Of a DNA stretch of 64,000 bases, positions 1 to 8,207 are shown piece after piece (within the stretch, counting starts at the first letter, position 1; each line of letters begins with the position of its first letter). This DNA comes from an uncultured Porticoccus sp. GTDB taxonomy: Bacteria; Pseudomonadota; Gammaproteobacteria; Pseudomonadales; Porticoccaceae. The translations under genes and the position numbers were made by a program. The notes below the pieces were generated by a model. It ran no database searches, was not told the DNA's origin, and saw nothing but the letters and a program-made list of their open reading frames with translations. The stretch is from positions 26,507 to 90,506 of the forward strand of contig CAJIZZ010000016.1 in NCBI GenBank assembly GCA_905181945.1, in the 5' to 3' direction.

Positions 1-84
1 GAAGTTATAGCTGATGAGGCTACTGAGCAGCAGTCTGGAGGAGAAGCCCAAGAGGCTGATTCAGCTGATGATAAAAGCGACTAA
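1..84 (+). CDS. rplY: 50S ribosomal protein L25 (CTC/TL5 type), C-terminal end only
   Basis: The window opens inside a reading frame that ends with TAA at 82-84. The 27 visible residues are very acidic and Gln/Ala-rich (they end in EADSADDKSD), like the C-terminal tail of long CTC-type L25 proteins that bind 5S rRNA. The identification rests on this tail and on the immediate downstream pth-ychF pair, the usual neighbours of rplY in gammaproteobacteria. The folded 5S-binding domain lies outside the window. Confidence 0.75.
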   Translation, partial: EVIADEATEQQSGGEAQEADSADDKSD

Positions 85-125
85 GCTTCTTTTATCATCT
101 TGACACAAACAACGAGGCTTCAGTA

Positions 126-716
126 TTGGGTACATCTGTTCAGTTAATTGTAGGGCTGGGAAATCCAGGTTCTGAATACGAACAAACCCGTCATAATGCT
201 GGGGCCAATTTTGTTTTGGCTCTCTCAGAGCATTACCAAGCTACATTACAGACTGAAAGTAAATTCTTTGGCTCCACTGCCCGCATCACAATAGAAGAGC
301 AGGACATACGCCTGCTAATACCCAATACATATATGAATCTAAGCGGAAAATCTATAGTAACCATGGCTAGATTTTATCAAATTAATCCAGAAAAAATTTT
401 GGTGATTCATGACGATCTTGACCTAAACCCAGGGATCTCTAGATTTAAAATAGGCGGCGGCCATGGAGGGCATAATGGATTAAAGGATACTATTAAGGCG
501 CTAGGCAACAACGCTAATTTTTCGCGTCTTCGAATAGGTATTGGACATCCAGGGCATGCAAGCGAGGTTGTAAATTTTGTTCTGAAAAAGGCCCCTCAAT
601 CTGAACAACAGTTAATCAATGAGGCAATCGTTGATGCCGTACGGGTAATTCCCTTGGCTGTTTCGGGAGACTGGGGCAAAGCAATGAAGGAACTGCATAC
701 GCAACAAGACAGCTAA
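126..716 (+). CDS. pth: peptidyl-tRNA hydrolase
   Basis: This 196-residue protein is of the usual Pth length. The enzyme cleaves peptidyl-tRNAs released from stalled ribosomes and so recycles tRNA. Visible family motifs are the N-terminal VGLGNPG with Asn13, TRHNAG with the catalytic His23, NTYMNLSG, the HDDLDL strand, and [12 protein letters not shown], which binds the tRNA end. The start is TTG at 126; no in-frame ATG lies before the GLGNPG motif, and a GAGG Shine-Dalgarno sits 8 nt upstream. It lies 41 nt after rplY and 46 nt before ychF, the normal arrangement. Confidence 0.97.
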   Translation: MGTSVQLIVGLGNPGSEYEQTRHNAGANFVLALSEHYQATLQTESKFFGSTARITIEEQDIRLLIPNTYMNLSGKSIVTMARFYQINPEKILVIHDDLDLNPGISRFKIGGGHGGHNGLKDTIKALGNNANFSRLRIGIGHPGHASEVVNFVLKKAPQSEQQLINEAIVDAVRVIPLAVSGDWGKAMKELHTQQDS

Positions 717-762
717 TTTTTTAGTCTTATATAAAAATCATCTATATTTGAGAGTACATCTA

Positions 763-1857
763 ATGGGTTTTAACTGTGGAATCGTAGGCCTACCTAATGT
801 CGGCAAATCTACCCTTTTTAATGCATTAACTAAAGCCGGCATAGATGCAGAAAATTTTCCATTCTGCACCATTGAGCCAAACACAGGGATTGTTCCCGTT
901 CCTGATGTTCGCCAAGAAAATTTAGCATCTATTGTTAAGCCCGAACGAATTCTTCCAGCTGCCATGGAATTTGTCGATATTGCAGGGCTTGTTGCAGGCG
1001 CATCGAAAGGTGAAGGTCTAGGTAATAAATTTCTTACTAATATCCGCGAAACAGAGGCTATTGCACATGTCGTGAGGTGTTTTGACGATGAAAATATTAT
1101 TCATGTTGACGGGAAGATTAATCCGAGTGCCGATATCGAGGTCATCAATACAGAATTAGCTCTTGCCGATTTAGAAACTGTAGAAAAATCGTTGCAGCGA
1201 GCAACAAGGGCCATTAAAGGTGGTCAAGACAAAGAAGCTGTAATTCTCAAGGTAGTGCTTGAAAAAATTCAACCTCATCTTGATCAAGCAAAACCCTTGC
1301 GCTCACTCAATCTTGATCCAGATGAACGAAAAGCTATTAAGTCATTATCCCTCTTAACCCTTAAACCAACTATGTACATTGCCAATGTAGGCGAAGACGG
1401 TTTCGAAGATAACCCTTACCTAGAGACAGTTAAGGTTATTGCTGCATCAGAAAATGCTATCGTGGTTCCTATATGCAATAAACTTGAATCTGAAATTGCA
1501 GAATTAGACGAGGATGAAAAGCTAGAATTTCTTCAAGAAATGGGTATGGAAGAACCCGGCCTTAATCGTGTCATTCTTGCCGGATATCAGCTTTTAGGGC
1601 TTCACACTTTTTTTACAGCTGGCCCCAAAGAGGTCAGAGCTTGGACTATTCCCGTTGGAGCTACAGCACCGCAATCTGCGGGAAAAATTCATACAGACTT
1701 TGAGAAAGGTTTTATACGTGCAGAGGTAACTGCATACGAAGATTTTATTGCAGGGAAAGGCGAGCAAGGCGCTAAAGAGGCAGGCAAGTGGCGGCTGGAG
1801 GGTAAAGACTACATCGTTCAAGATGGTGATGTTGTACACTTTAGATTTAATGTATAA
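763..1857 (+). CDS. ychF: redox-regulated ribosome-binding ATPase YchF (Obg family)
   Basis: This is a 364-residue YchF/Ola1 ATPase; E. coli YchF has 363. The G1 motif GLPNVGKST follows directly after the start, then DIAG (G3) and the NxxE-type G4 replacement that makes the family prefer ATP. The C-terminal TGS domain runs from about residue 275 ([16 protein letters not shown]) to the end [18 protein letters not shown] chose the ATG at 763, giving [11 protein letters not shown] as in E. coli; the TTG at 748 would add five residues the family lacks. A GAGA Shine-Dalgarno lies about 10 nt upstream of 763. It probably shares a transcript with pth. Confidence 0.97.
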   Translation: MGFNCGIVGLPNVGKSTLFNALTKAGIDAENFPFCTIEPNTGIVPVPDVRQENLASIVKPERILPAAMEFVDIAGLVAGASKGEGLGNKFLTNIRETEAIAHVVRCFDDENIIHVDGKINPSADIEVINTELALADLETVEKSLQRATRAIKGGQDKEAVILKVVLEKIQPHLDQAKPLRSLNLDPDERKAIKSLSLLTLKPTMYIANVGEDGFEDNPYLETVKVIAASENAIVVPICNKLESEIAELDEDEKLEFLQEMGMEEPGLNRVILAGYQLLGLHTFFTAGPKEVRAWTIPVGATAPQSAGKIHTDFEKGFIRAEVTAYEDFIAGKGEQGAKEAGKWRLEGKDYIVQDGDVVHFRFNV

Positions 1858-1932
1858 AGAATATTTTTTGTTTTTTGACTCGTTTGGGCAGACTAAGAAC
1901 TAGCGCATGGAGGCTAAAAATCAGAAAATATC

Positions 1933-1961
1933 TTGACAAGCCTATGTGAAATCGACAAAAT
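1933..1961 (+). promoter_or_regulatory. promoter of tRNA-Met
   Basis: A perfect -35 TTGACA (1933-1938) is followed by a 17-nt spacer and a CAAAAT -10 (1956-1961). The bases just after it, TCGCGCCCC, form a GC-rich discriminator as at stable-RNA promoters under stringent control. It points at the tRNA-Met gene 50 nt downstream. Confidence 0.65.
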
Positions 1962-2010
1962 TCGCGCCCCTTTTTTGCTAAGGAGATATCGCAAATAATG
2001 CGGATTATAT

Positions 2011-2087
2011 GGCTACGTAGCTCAGCTGGTTAGAGCACAGCATTCATAATGCTGGGGTCGGTGGTTCAAGTCCACCCGTAGCCACCA
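2011..2087 (+). tRNA. tRNA-Met (CAT), elongator
   Basis: A full 77-nt cloverleaf with encoded CCA. The acceptor stem is GGCTACG/CGTAGCC, the D loop contains AGCTGGTTAGAGC, and the anticodon stem CAGCA/TGCTG encloses the loop TTCATAA (anticodon CAT). The T arm is GTGG-TTCAAGT-CCAC. The first acceptor pair is G-C and the anticodon stem lacks three stacked G-C pairs, so it is an elongator Met tRNA and not the initiator. A CAT anticodon could also be read as tRNA-Ile after lysidine modification; the elongator reading is favoured by overall similarity only. Confidence 0.9.
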
Positions 2088-2263
2088 CCTTGCAACAACA
2101 AGACTCCTATCAAAAATATTTTGCCAAGACGTTTCCATCGAGCCGGCTGTATGTCAAAAAATATCGCATACTTTGATGGATAAATTTCTTAGAATTTCTG
2201 GCTTTTGTTTTGTGGTTTAATGAGCTCCCTTTATAACGTATTATATAGGCTAGCACGACAATC

Positions 2264-2275
2264 GGCTCTAGAGCC
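2264..2275. promoter_or_regulatory. 12-bp perfect palindrome upstream of the epimerase gene
   Basis: GGCTCTAGAGCC is a perfect 12-bp palindrome 53 bp before the epimerase start. It lies 20 bp after a possible -10 box TATTAT (2239-2244) whose -35 is poor. The place suits an operator, but no known regulator is recognised. The rest of 2088-2328 shows no gene, and no clear terminator follows the tRNA. Confidence 0.25.
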
Positions 2276-2328
2276 ATGATCGCTCTAATAGGAATGATCA
2301 ATCAGGCTTTGAATAAAGGTAGGGAATC

Positions 2329-3348
2329 TTGTCTTCATACGACCGAACAAAAGAAGAACTTACAAAAAATCCCAAGATCTGGTTGATCACTGGTGTTGCA
2401 GGTTTTATTGGCTCTAGTTTGCTGGAAGCTTTGCTAGAACTTGGTCAAACCGTTATCGGAATCGACAACTTCTCAAATGGTCGCGCACAAAACTTAACGG
2501 CCGTGAGAAATGCTGCAGGAAAATATTGGTCGAACTTTACCTTCCGTGAAGCTGATATCCGTAATCTAGACGACTGCTTGGAAGGCTGCAAAAATGTAGA
2601 CTATGTGTTGCATCAGGCTGCTTTAGGTAGTATTCCTAGGTCTATCGCAAATCCTATTCTGACCAATGATTCTAATATCAATGGTTTTTTGAATATGCTC
2701 GTTGCATCAAAAGATTCTAAGATCAAGCGTTTTGTTTATGCTGCCTCATCTTCTACCTATGGTGATCATCCTGGTCTTCCGAAGGTTGAAGACATAATAG
2801 GCAGACCGCTCTCTCCTTACGCTATCACAAAGTATGTCAATGAACTTTATGCAGAAGTATTTGGTAAGACCTATGGAATGGAGACCATAGGATTAAGATA
2901 CTTTAATGTTTTTGGCCCCAGGCAATCTCCTAGTGGAGCTTATGCTGCTGTAGTACCCAAATGGACAAATTCCCTATTGTCAGGTGCATCCTGCTCCATA
3001 AACGGAGACGGCAGCACCTCACGTGATTTTTGTTATATTGAAAATATAATCCAAGCAAATATCTTAGCTGCCACCTCTACACATAAGAATGCCATCAATC
3101 AAATTTATAACATAGCCTACGGCGACAGTACCTCACTTAATGAGTTGTTTGCTTTTCTTGTCAAAGCTATTATCGAAAAAGATATCAATGTGGTAGAAAA
3201 AAATCCCACTTATCAGGATTTCCGTACCGGAGACGTCTTGCATTCTTTAGCAGATATCTCCAAAGCTAAGAAATATCTTGGCTACAATCCTAGCCATAAT
3301 GCTCAAGAGGGCCTGAAAGAAACTGTAAAGTGGTTTATCGAAAATTAA
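2329..3348 (+). CDS. wbpP: UDP-N-acetylglucosamine 4-epimerase of the WbpP/TviC type
   Basis: This is a 339-residue extended short-chain dehydrogenase. An N-terminal Rossmann fold carries the NAD motif TGVAGFIGSS (about residues 21-30), AASSSTYGDHPGLPKVED supplies the catalytic Ser/Thr, and SPYAITKYVNELY holds the YxxxK pair. The whole chain, including LRYFNVFGPRQ and GDGSTSRDFCYIEN, resembles Pseudomonas aeruginosa WbpP, which interconverts UDP-GlcNAc and UDP-GalNAc for surface polysaccharide. The start is TTG at 2329, preceded by AGGTAGGG; no ATG precedes the Rossmann motif and WbpP has an N-terminus of similar length. No glycosyltransferase or O-antigen cluster is nearby, so it stands alone between tRNA-Met and an aminotransferase. 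Other UDP-hexose 4-epimerase activities are possible. Confidence 0.85.
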   Translation: MSSYDRTKEELTKNPKIWLITGVAGFIGSSLLEALLELGQTVIGIDNFSNGRAQNLTAVRNAAGKYWSNFTFREADIRNLDDCLEGCKNVDYVLHQAALGSIPRSIANPILTNDSNINGFLNMLVASKDSKIKRFVYAASSSTYGDHPGLPKVEDIIGRPLSPYAITKYVNELYAEVFGKTYGMETIGLRYFNVFGPRQSPSGAYAAVVPKWTNSLLSGASCSINGDGSTSRDFCYIENIIQANILAATSTHKNAINQIYNIAYGDSTSLNELFAFLVKAIIEKDINVVEKNPTYQDFRTGDVLHSLADISKAKKYLGYNPSHNAQEGLKETVKWFIEN

Positions 3349-3368
3349 AAAGATAACGGGAGTGTAAG

Positions 3369-4646
3369 TTGTACATTGATCAAATGGGCCGTGAAGAGCT
3401 AGAGCATTGGCATCAAATATTTTGTGAAAAACATAAAGCATTTAGAGCAAGCTCGTTAAATCTAGACTTAACTAGAGGGAAACCTTCTACCAGGCAGCTT
3501 GATTTGTCTAATATTTTAGATGGAGCTACAAAAGGCAGCTATATTACAAGTGAAGGCATAGACTCTCGAAATTATGGGCATTTGGCTGGACTGCCAGAAA
3601 TGCGTTCACTAGGGGCAGAGCTACTTGGTGTCGCAAAAAATGAAGTCATTGTGGGAGGTAGCAGTAGTCTTAGCATGATGTATCTTGCAATGCTTTTTGC
3701 ATGGCAGTTTGGTGTTAGCGGCAAAGGTTCTAGTTGGCGCGATCAAGGCAAGGTTAAGTTTCTATGTCCTGTTCCTGGATATGATCGACATTTCTCTATT
3801 TGTGAAGAATTCGGTATAGAAATGATCAGGGTTTCTATGGATGAAGATGGTCCTAATATGGATCAAGTAGAAGCTTTCATCGCAAATGACAAAAGTATTA
3901 AAGGTATATGGTGTGTCCCTAAATATTCCAATCCTACCGGTTGTATTTATAGCCAAAACACCATCGAGAGACTGGCAAAATTAGGAAAAATTAGCTCGCC
4001 CGATTTCAGAATATTTTACGATAATGCCTATGCTGTTCACGACTTATCAGAAGATGGGATAGATTTACCAAAAATAATGGACTATTGCAGGGAGCACAAC
4101 ACCCAGAATAATGTATTGCAGTTTACCTCTACATCAAAGATAACTTTTGCAGGCTCAGGTGTTTCTTTTTTGGCAGCGTCAGAAGAAAATTTGAACGTTA
4201 TCCAGCAACACTTAGGTGTTTTTTGTATTGGCCCAGACAAAGTTAACCAGTTAAGGCATTTGAACTTCATACAAGATCGTAGTGGCCTTAAGCTCCACAT
4301 GAAAAAGCACGCGAAACTACTGCAGCCAAAATTTTCTTCTGTCCTAGAACATCTAAAAAATAACTTTGAGGGCTCCGATCTAGCGCAATGGACCACGCCA
4401 AAAGGAGGGTATTTTATTTCTTTTGATACTCGTCCTGGTCTCGCTGACTCAGTGATAGAGCTTGCCGCAGAGGCAGGTGTAAAATTAACCCCTGCAGGGG
4501 CTACATTTCCTTATGGGCTGGACCCGGACAACAAAAATATTCGACTAGCCCCGTCTTTTCCATCCCTGGATGACATAGATAGGGCTATGAGAGTCTTTTG
4601 TAACTCAGTAAAATTAGCTTCGATAAAACAAAAAATAGGCGTGTAG
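3369..4646 (+). CDS. PLP-dependent aminotransferase, class I fold (probable aspartate aminotransferase-type, PF12897 family)
   Basis: A 425-residue fold-type I aminotransferase. The N-terminal LDLTRGKPSTRQLDLS is characteristic of the family formerly called Aminotran_MocR and now Asp_aminotransf (PF12897). Also visible are VGGSSSLSMMYLA (phosphate-cup region), VPKYSNPTGCIYS (the Asn-Pro-x-Gly motif that contacts PLP), IFYDNAYAVHDL (Asp and Tyr near the ring), and TSTSKITFAGSG, where Lys257 should form the Schiff base. RLAPSFP near the C-terminus carries the substrate-carboxylate Arg. It starts with TTG at 3369, with GGGAG 6 nt upstream; the in-frame ATG at 3384 is less well placed. It lies 20 nt after the epimerase, so the two are probably cotranscribed, although no metabolic link is obvious. 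The exact amino donor is not known from sequence. Confidence 0.85.
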   Translation: MYIDQMGREELEHWHQIFCEKHKAFRASSLNLDLTRGKPSTRQLDLSNILDGATKGSYITSEGIDSRNYGHLAGLPEMRSLGAELLGVAKNEVIVGGSSSLSMMYLAMLFAWQFGVSGKGSSWRDQGKVKFLCPVPGYDRHFSICEEFGIEMIRVSMDEDGPNMDQVEAFIANDKSIKGIWCVPKYSNPTGCIYSQNTIERLAKLGKISSPDFRIFYDNAYAVHDLSEDGIDLPKIMDYCREHNTQNNVLQFTSTSKITFAGSGVSFLAASEENLNVIQQHLGVFCIGPDKVNQLRHLNFIQDRSGLKLHMKKHAKLLQPKFSSVLEHLKNNFEGSDLAQWTTPKGGYFISFDTRPGLADSVIELAAEAGVKLTPAGATFPYGLDPDNKNIRLAPSFPSLDDIDRAMRVFCNSVKLASIKQKIGV

Positions 4647-4696
4647 AAGAATTTTGTATTTTACAGGGGCCAAGGAAATAGGAGGCAGCACGACTA

Positions 4697-5029
4697 TCAG
4701 GATTTTGGTTTTGGCGCAGCTCCTGGGTATGGAAATTGTGCAATATTGCTACCCGTTTTGGCATCAGTGATCTTGCAAGCCCCCTCTTTCTCAACCTCAT
4801 CAATACGTATAACTGAGTGCATGGGAATAAAGCTACGCTTGATTGCAGAAAATTCACTTTTAAGTTTTTCTTCTGCTGGATCAACAATCATTTGGCTGCG
4901 CTCGCCAAAAACAAATTCTTCGACCTCCAGAAAACCCCAAAGATCACTTTGATACACTTGTTTTGCATACATCTCATATACTTCACCCTGATTTAAAAAA
5001 ATCACTTTATAGACTGCATTTAGAGACAT
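4697..5029 (-). CDS. conserved protein of unknown function, DUF1820 family
   Basis: A 110-residue soluble protein with no signal peptide or membrane segment. The block YKVIFLNQGEVYEMYAKQVYQ followed by LWGFLEVEEFVFGERSQ and a late PMHSVIRIDEVEKEG identifies the gammaproteobacterial DUF1820 family (COG4517). Its function is not known. In Pseudomonas the homologue also lies beside miaB, and the same divergent arrangement is seen here. It is convergent with the aminotransferase, with 50 nt and no clear terminator between them. Confidence 0.85.
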   Translation of the reverse strand: MSLNAVYKVIFLNQGEVYEMYAKQVYQSDLWGFLEVEEFVFGERSQMIVDPAEEKLKSEFSAIKRSFIPMHSVIRIDEVEKEGACKITDAKTGSNIAQFPYPGAAPKPKS

Positions 5030-5077
5030 ATTTTTGGCCTAGAGCTAAGTTAATAATTGGTTTAAATAAACCAAACT

Positions 5078-5108
5078 ATTATACCACAAACTACCAGATA
5101 TTTATCAA
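5078..5108 (-). promoter_or_regulatory. promoter of the DUF1820 gene
   Basis: On the minus strand TTGATA (5108-5103) is followed by a 19-nt spacer and a perfect TATAAT (5083-5078). TG one base upstream of the -10 makes it an extended -10 promoter, which tolerates the long spacer. It lies about 50 nt upstream of the DUF1820 start. Confidence 0.6.
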
Positions 5109-5148
5109 CTTGGGCTCTCGGAGAATAGGTTTTCTCTGGGACTGGGAC

Positions 5149-5154
5149 TATAAT
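5149..5154 (+). promoter_or_regulatory. probable -10 box of the miaB promoter
   Basis: A perfect TATAAT lies 46 nt before the miaB ATG, within the region divergent from the DUF1820 gene. No good -35 is seen 16-18 nt upstream, so it may need an activator or be weak. Confidence 0.45.
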
Positions 5155-5200
5155 GTGTAGCCAATAAACTAAAATTATACGTCTCAGATCGAACCAGCAT

Positions 5201-6589
5201 ATGACAAGAAATAACACCAAAAAAATTCATATCGTCACACACGGATGTCAAATGAATGAGTACGATTCGGCCAGAATGCGTGACCTGTTGGGTGACAGTC
5301 ATCAAATGGTAGCAACCGAAAATCCAGACGAGGCTGACGTCTTGCTACTGAATACTTGCTCTATTAGAGAAAAAGCACAAGATAAGGTATATCATCAACT
5401 TGGACGCTGGAGAAAATTAAAAGAAAAAAACCCCAATCTAATAATTGGTGTAGGCGGTTGCGTTGCCAGCCAAGAAGGTGAAGCAATTGCACAACGAGCT
5501 CCTTTTGTGGATCTCATTTTTGGGCCTCAAACGCTGCATCGTTTACCAGAAATGATGGATGAAAAAAAAAGGCGTGCTGTACCTACTATCGTAGACATCA
5601 GCTTTCCTGAAATTGAAAAATTTGATCGCTTGCCACAACCAGATGCCGAAGGAGTTTCTGCTTTTGTATCAATCATGGAGGGTTGCTCGAAATACTGTAC
5701 ATTTTGCGTGGTACCTTATACTAGAGGGGAAGAAATAAGTCGCCCTGTGTCTGATGTATTGGCAGAAATAGCTCACTTAGCCAGCCAAAAAGTAAGAGAA
5801 ATTAATTTGTTAGGGCAAAATGTTAATGCCTATAGGGGCGAGACGCCAGATAATAACTTATGCGATCTTGCTGAACTCATTGCTTATGTTGCAAAAATTG
5901 ATGGCATCGATCGTATTCGTTACACAACTTCACATCCCGTAGAGTTCTCTGAAAATTTAATTGCAGTTTATGCAGAAGTGCCTGAATTGGTAAGCCACCT
6001 GCATCTTCCTGTTCAAAGTGGTTCCGACCGAATCCTTTCCGCTATGAAGCGAGGCCATACGGCACTTGAATATAAGTCTAAAATACGAAAATTACGAAAA
6101 TTACGTCCTGACATTAGCATTTCGTCTGATTTTATTGTGGGTTTTCCAGGTGAGACAGAGGCTGACTTCGAGCAAACAATGCGTCTTATCCATGAAATAG
6201 GCTTTGATCAGAGTTTCAGCTTTACATATAGCCGGCGACCCGGTACACCTGCTGCAGAACTTCCTGACGAGACCCCAGAAAAAATAAAAAAACAAAGACT
6301 GGCAATTTTACAGGATAGAATCAACCAGAATGTTATGGCTATAAGTGAAAGCATGGTTGGCAAAATAGTGACTATCTTAGTTACCGGAATATCAAAGAAA
6401 GATCCCGGACAATTGCAGGGTCGCACAGAAAATAATCGTGTGGTAAATTTCACCTATAATAATCAGAACCTTATCGGTAATTTTATAGAAGTAGAAATAA
6501 CTAAGGCTTTCCGTAACTCGCTCCTCGGAAAAGTGGTCACAGAAAACACTCTTGAAGAGAAGTGTAAAAGTGAATCCACTATAAAATAA
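5201..6589 (+). CDS. miaB: tRNA-2-methylthio-N6-isopentenyladenosine(37) synthase (MiaB)
   Basis: A 462-residue radical-SAM methylthiotransferase that adds the 2-methylthio group to i6A37 of tRNAs reading U-starting codons. The N-terminal UPF0004 domain begins with [16 protein letters not shown] and carries [12 protein letters not shown] and [10 protein letters not shown], whose three cysteines hold the auxiliary [4Fe-4S] cluster. The radical-SAM domain has GCSKYCTFC with Cys162, Cys166 and Cys169. A TRAM domain follows (from about residue 385, [19 protein letters not shown]). The length is normal. The ATG at 5201 leads straight into the conserved N-terminus. It heads the miaB-phoH-ybeY-corC-lnt run. 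An A9 tract lies within the frame at 5562-5570. Confidence 0.97.
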   Translation: MTRNNTKKIHIVTHGCQMNEYDSARMRDLLGDSHQMVATENPDEADVLLLNTCSIREKAQDKVYHQLGRWRKLKEKNPNLIIGVGGCVASQEGEAIAQRAPFVDLIFGPQTLHRLPEMMDEKKRRAVPTIVDISFPEIEKFDRLPQPDAEGVSAFVSIMEGCSKYCTFCVVPYTRGEEISRPVSDVLAEIAHLASQKVREINLLGQNVNAYRGETPDNNLCDLAELIAYVAKIDGIDRIRYTTSHPVEFSENLIAVYAEVPELVSHLHLPVQSGSDRILSAMKRGHTALEYKSKIRKLRKLRPDISISSDFIVGFPGETEADFEQTMRLIHEIGFDQSFSFTYSRRPGTPAAELPDETPEKIKKQRLAILQDRINQNVMAISESMVGKIVTILVTGISKKDPGQLQGRTENNRVVNFTYNNQNLIGNFIEVEITKAFRNSLLGKVVTENTLEEKCKSESTIK

Positions 6590-6597
6590 CTACTATC

Positions 6598-6606
6598 TGT
6601 TATAAT
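6598..6606 (+). promoter_or_regulatory. extended -10 promoter before phoH
   Basis: TGT followed directly by TATAAT (6601-6606) is an extended -10 element just after the miaB stop. No convincing -35 is present. It would add transcription of phoH-ybeY-corC-lnt to read-through from miaB. Confidence 0.45.
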
Positions 6607-6690
6607 TTATACATACAAACCATGTTTAGATGTCTGTGGTGAGTTACACAAATAATATGCTGTTGGTTATAGCAGAATAGGGGTCGTCTA

Positions 6691-7692
6691 TTGGGAAATG
6701 TAGAGACACAACCTGTTGTTCGCTCTATCAGTGTTGAGCCAAACGATACCAAACGATTAGCCTCTCTTTGCGGCCAATTTAACGAACATCTCCGACAAAT
6801 TGAACAACGATTAAGAATCAAAATTCATAATCGTGGTAATATTTTTACGCTTTACGGAGATAGTCAGGCCACAGATACTGCAAGTAAAATTCTCATGATG
6901 CTCTACCAGAATAGCATCTTAACGCCAGACCAAATTCATCTGGCTATACAGCAATTCAGTTTCGAGTCTTTTATGGGTACGTCAACTAATACCATGCTAA
7001 ATTCAGCTATAGATGATATAGAAAATTTTCCAGCAATACGCACGAAAACAGGCACAATAAAGCCACGCGGCATCAATCAGCAGCAATATGTTCAGGCAAT
7101 AAAAACGCATACTATTAATTTCGGTATAGGTCCTGCTGGTACAGGAAAAACTTATCTTGCTGTAGCGTGCGCGGTCGAATCATTACTAAAAAATGAGGCG
7201 GAAAGAATCGTATTGGTTCGTCCAGCGGTCGAAGCTGGAGAAAAATTAGGTTTTCTACCTGGAGACATTAGCCAAAAGGTAGACCCTTATTTGCGGCCAC
7301 TATACGATGCTTTATATGAAATGCTTGGGGTGGAGACAGTAGCTAAGTTAATTGATCGTAATGTTATTGAGGTTGCCCCCCTTGCTTTTATGCGTGGGCG
7401 AACTCTTAAAAATTCATACATTATTTTAGATGAAAGTCAAAATACCACCCGCGAACAAATGAAAATGTTTCTAACTCGCATAGGTTTTAACGCTACTGCT
7501 ATCATCACTGGTGATGCGTCTCAGGTTGATCTACCCAAAGGAAACCAATCAGGGCTTCTTCATGCTTGTGATGTACTCAAAAATGTCGAGGGTATAAGCT
7601 TCTCTATTTTTGGGTCTAAGGATACAATTCGACATCCTTTAGTAGCTAGGATTGTTGACGCATATGAGGCACATGAAAAAGAAAGGCCATGA
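6691..7692 (+). CDS. ybeZ: PhoH-family ATPase YbeZ
   Basis: A 333-residue PhoH-like protein. The first 110 residues match the small N-terminal domain of YbeZ. The P-loop domain follows: Walker A GPAGTGKT at 147-154, RPAVEAGEKLGFLPGD, Walker B YIILDE with Asp247, and TGDASQVDLP. YbeZ partners the endoribonuclease YbeY in rRNA processing and ribosome quality control, and ybeY is the next gene. The start is TTG at 6691 with AGGGG upstream; the next in-frame ATG is inside the domain. It lies 101 nt from miaB. Confidence 0.95.
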   Translation: MGNVETQPVVRSISVEPNDTKRLASLCGQFNEHLRQIEQRLRIKIHNRGNIFTLYGDSQATDTASKILMMLYQNSILTPDQIHLAIQQFSFESFMGTSTNTMLNSAIDDIENFPAIRTKTGTIKPRGINQQQYVQAIKTHTINFGIGPAGTGKTYLAVACAVESLLKNEAERIVLVRPAVEAGEKLGFLPGDISQKVDPYLRPLYDALYEMLGVETVAKLIDRNVIEVAPLAFMRGRTLKNSYIILDESQNTTREQMKMFLTRIGFNATAIITGDASQVDLPKGNQSGLLHACDVLKNVEGISFSIFGSKDTIRHPLVARIVDAYEAHEKERP

Positions 7693-7734
7693 AACCATTA
7701 GGCACCCAGAGCATCAGGGTGGACGGACAGCATC

Positions 7735-8184
7735 ATGATAATTGATGTACGCATGGAAAATGTCTCCGGCTGTGAGCATATTCCAGATGAAAGTGCGATT
7801 CATCAGTGGGTGACGGCGACGTTATCTGGGCACAAAAAGCCGATGGAGCTAAACATTCGCATCATTGATGAAGATGAGAGTGCCACATTAAATCATCAAT
7901 ATCGAAAAAAAAATAATCCAACCAATGTATTATCATTTCCAGCAAATTTACCAGAATCTCTAATGTTACCTCTACTTGGGGACTTGGCAATTTGTGCACA
8001 AGTTATTGAGCGTGAAGCGATCGAGCAAAATAAGCCTCTCTATGCGCACTGGGCACACATTGTAATACATGGTAGCTTACACCTTATTGGTTTTGACCAT
8101 GAAGACGATGCGGAGGCTGAAAAAATGGAACTTCTGGAAACAAAAATACTTGCCAGCCTGAATTTTCCGCCACCTTATGAATAA
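7735..8184 (+). CDS. ybeY: endoribonuclease YbeY
   Basis: A 149-residue UPF0054 metalloprotein that acts in 16S rRNA 3' maturation and late ribosome quality control. The zinc-binding signature H-x3-H-x5-H is intact as HGSLHLIGFDH with His112, His116 and His122. The family block NPTNVLSFP and LGDLAIC are also present. The ATG at 7735 is the only suitable start. It lies 42 nt after ybeZ and 23 nt before corC. An A9 run (7905-7913) lies in frame within the gene. Confidence 0.96.
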   Translation: MIIDVRMENVSGCEHIPDESAIHQWVTATLSGHKKPMELNIRIIDEDESATLNHQYRKKNNPTNVLSFPANLPESLMLPLLGDLAICAQVIEREAIEQNKPLYAHWAHIVIHGSLHLIGFDHEDDAEAEKMELLETKILASLNFPPPYE

Positions 8185-8207
8185 AAATTTGGAGATATTG
8201 ACAACCC

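Noticed and set aside
2011..2087. tRNA-Met as attachment site of an integrated element carrying the epimerase and aminotransferase
   Set aside because: No integrase is present, and no repeat of the tRNA 3' end was found downstream up to 5200.
6691..7692. phoH as part of a PhoH2-type toxin system
   Set aside because: The protein has the YbeZ architecture without a PIN domain, and ybeY follows it.
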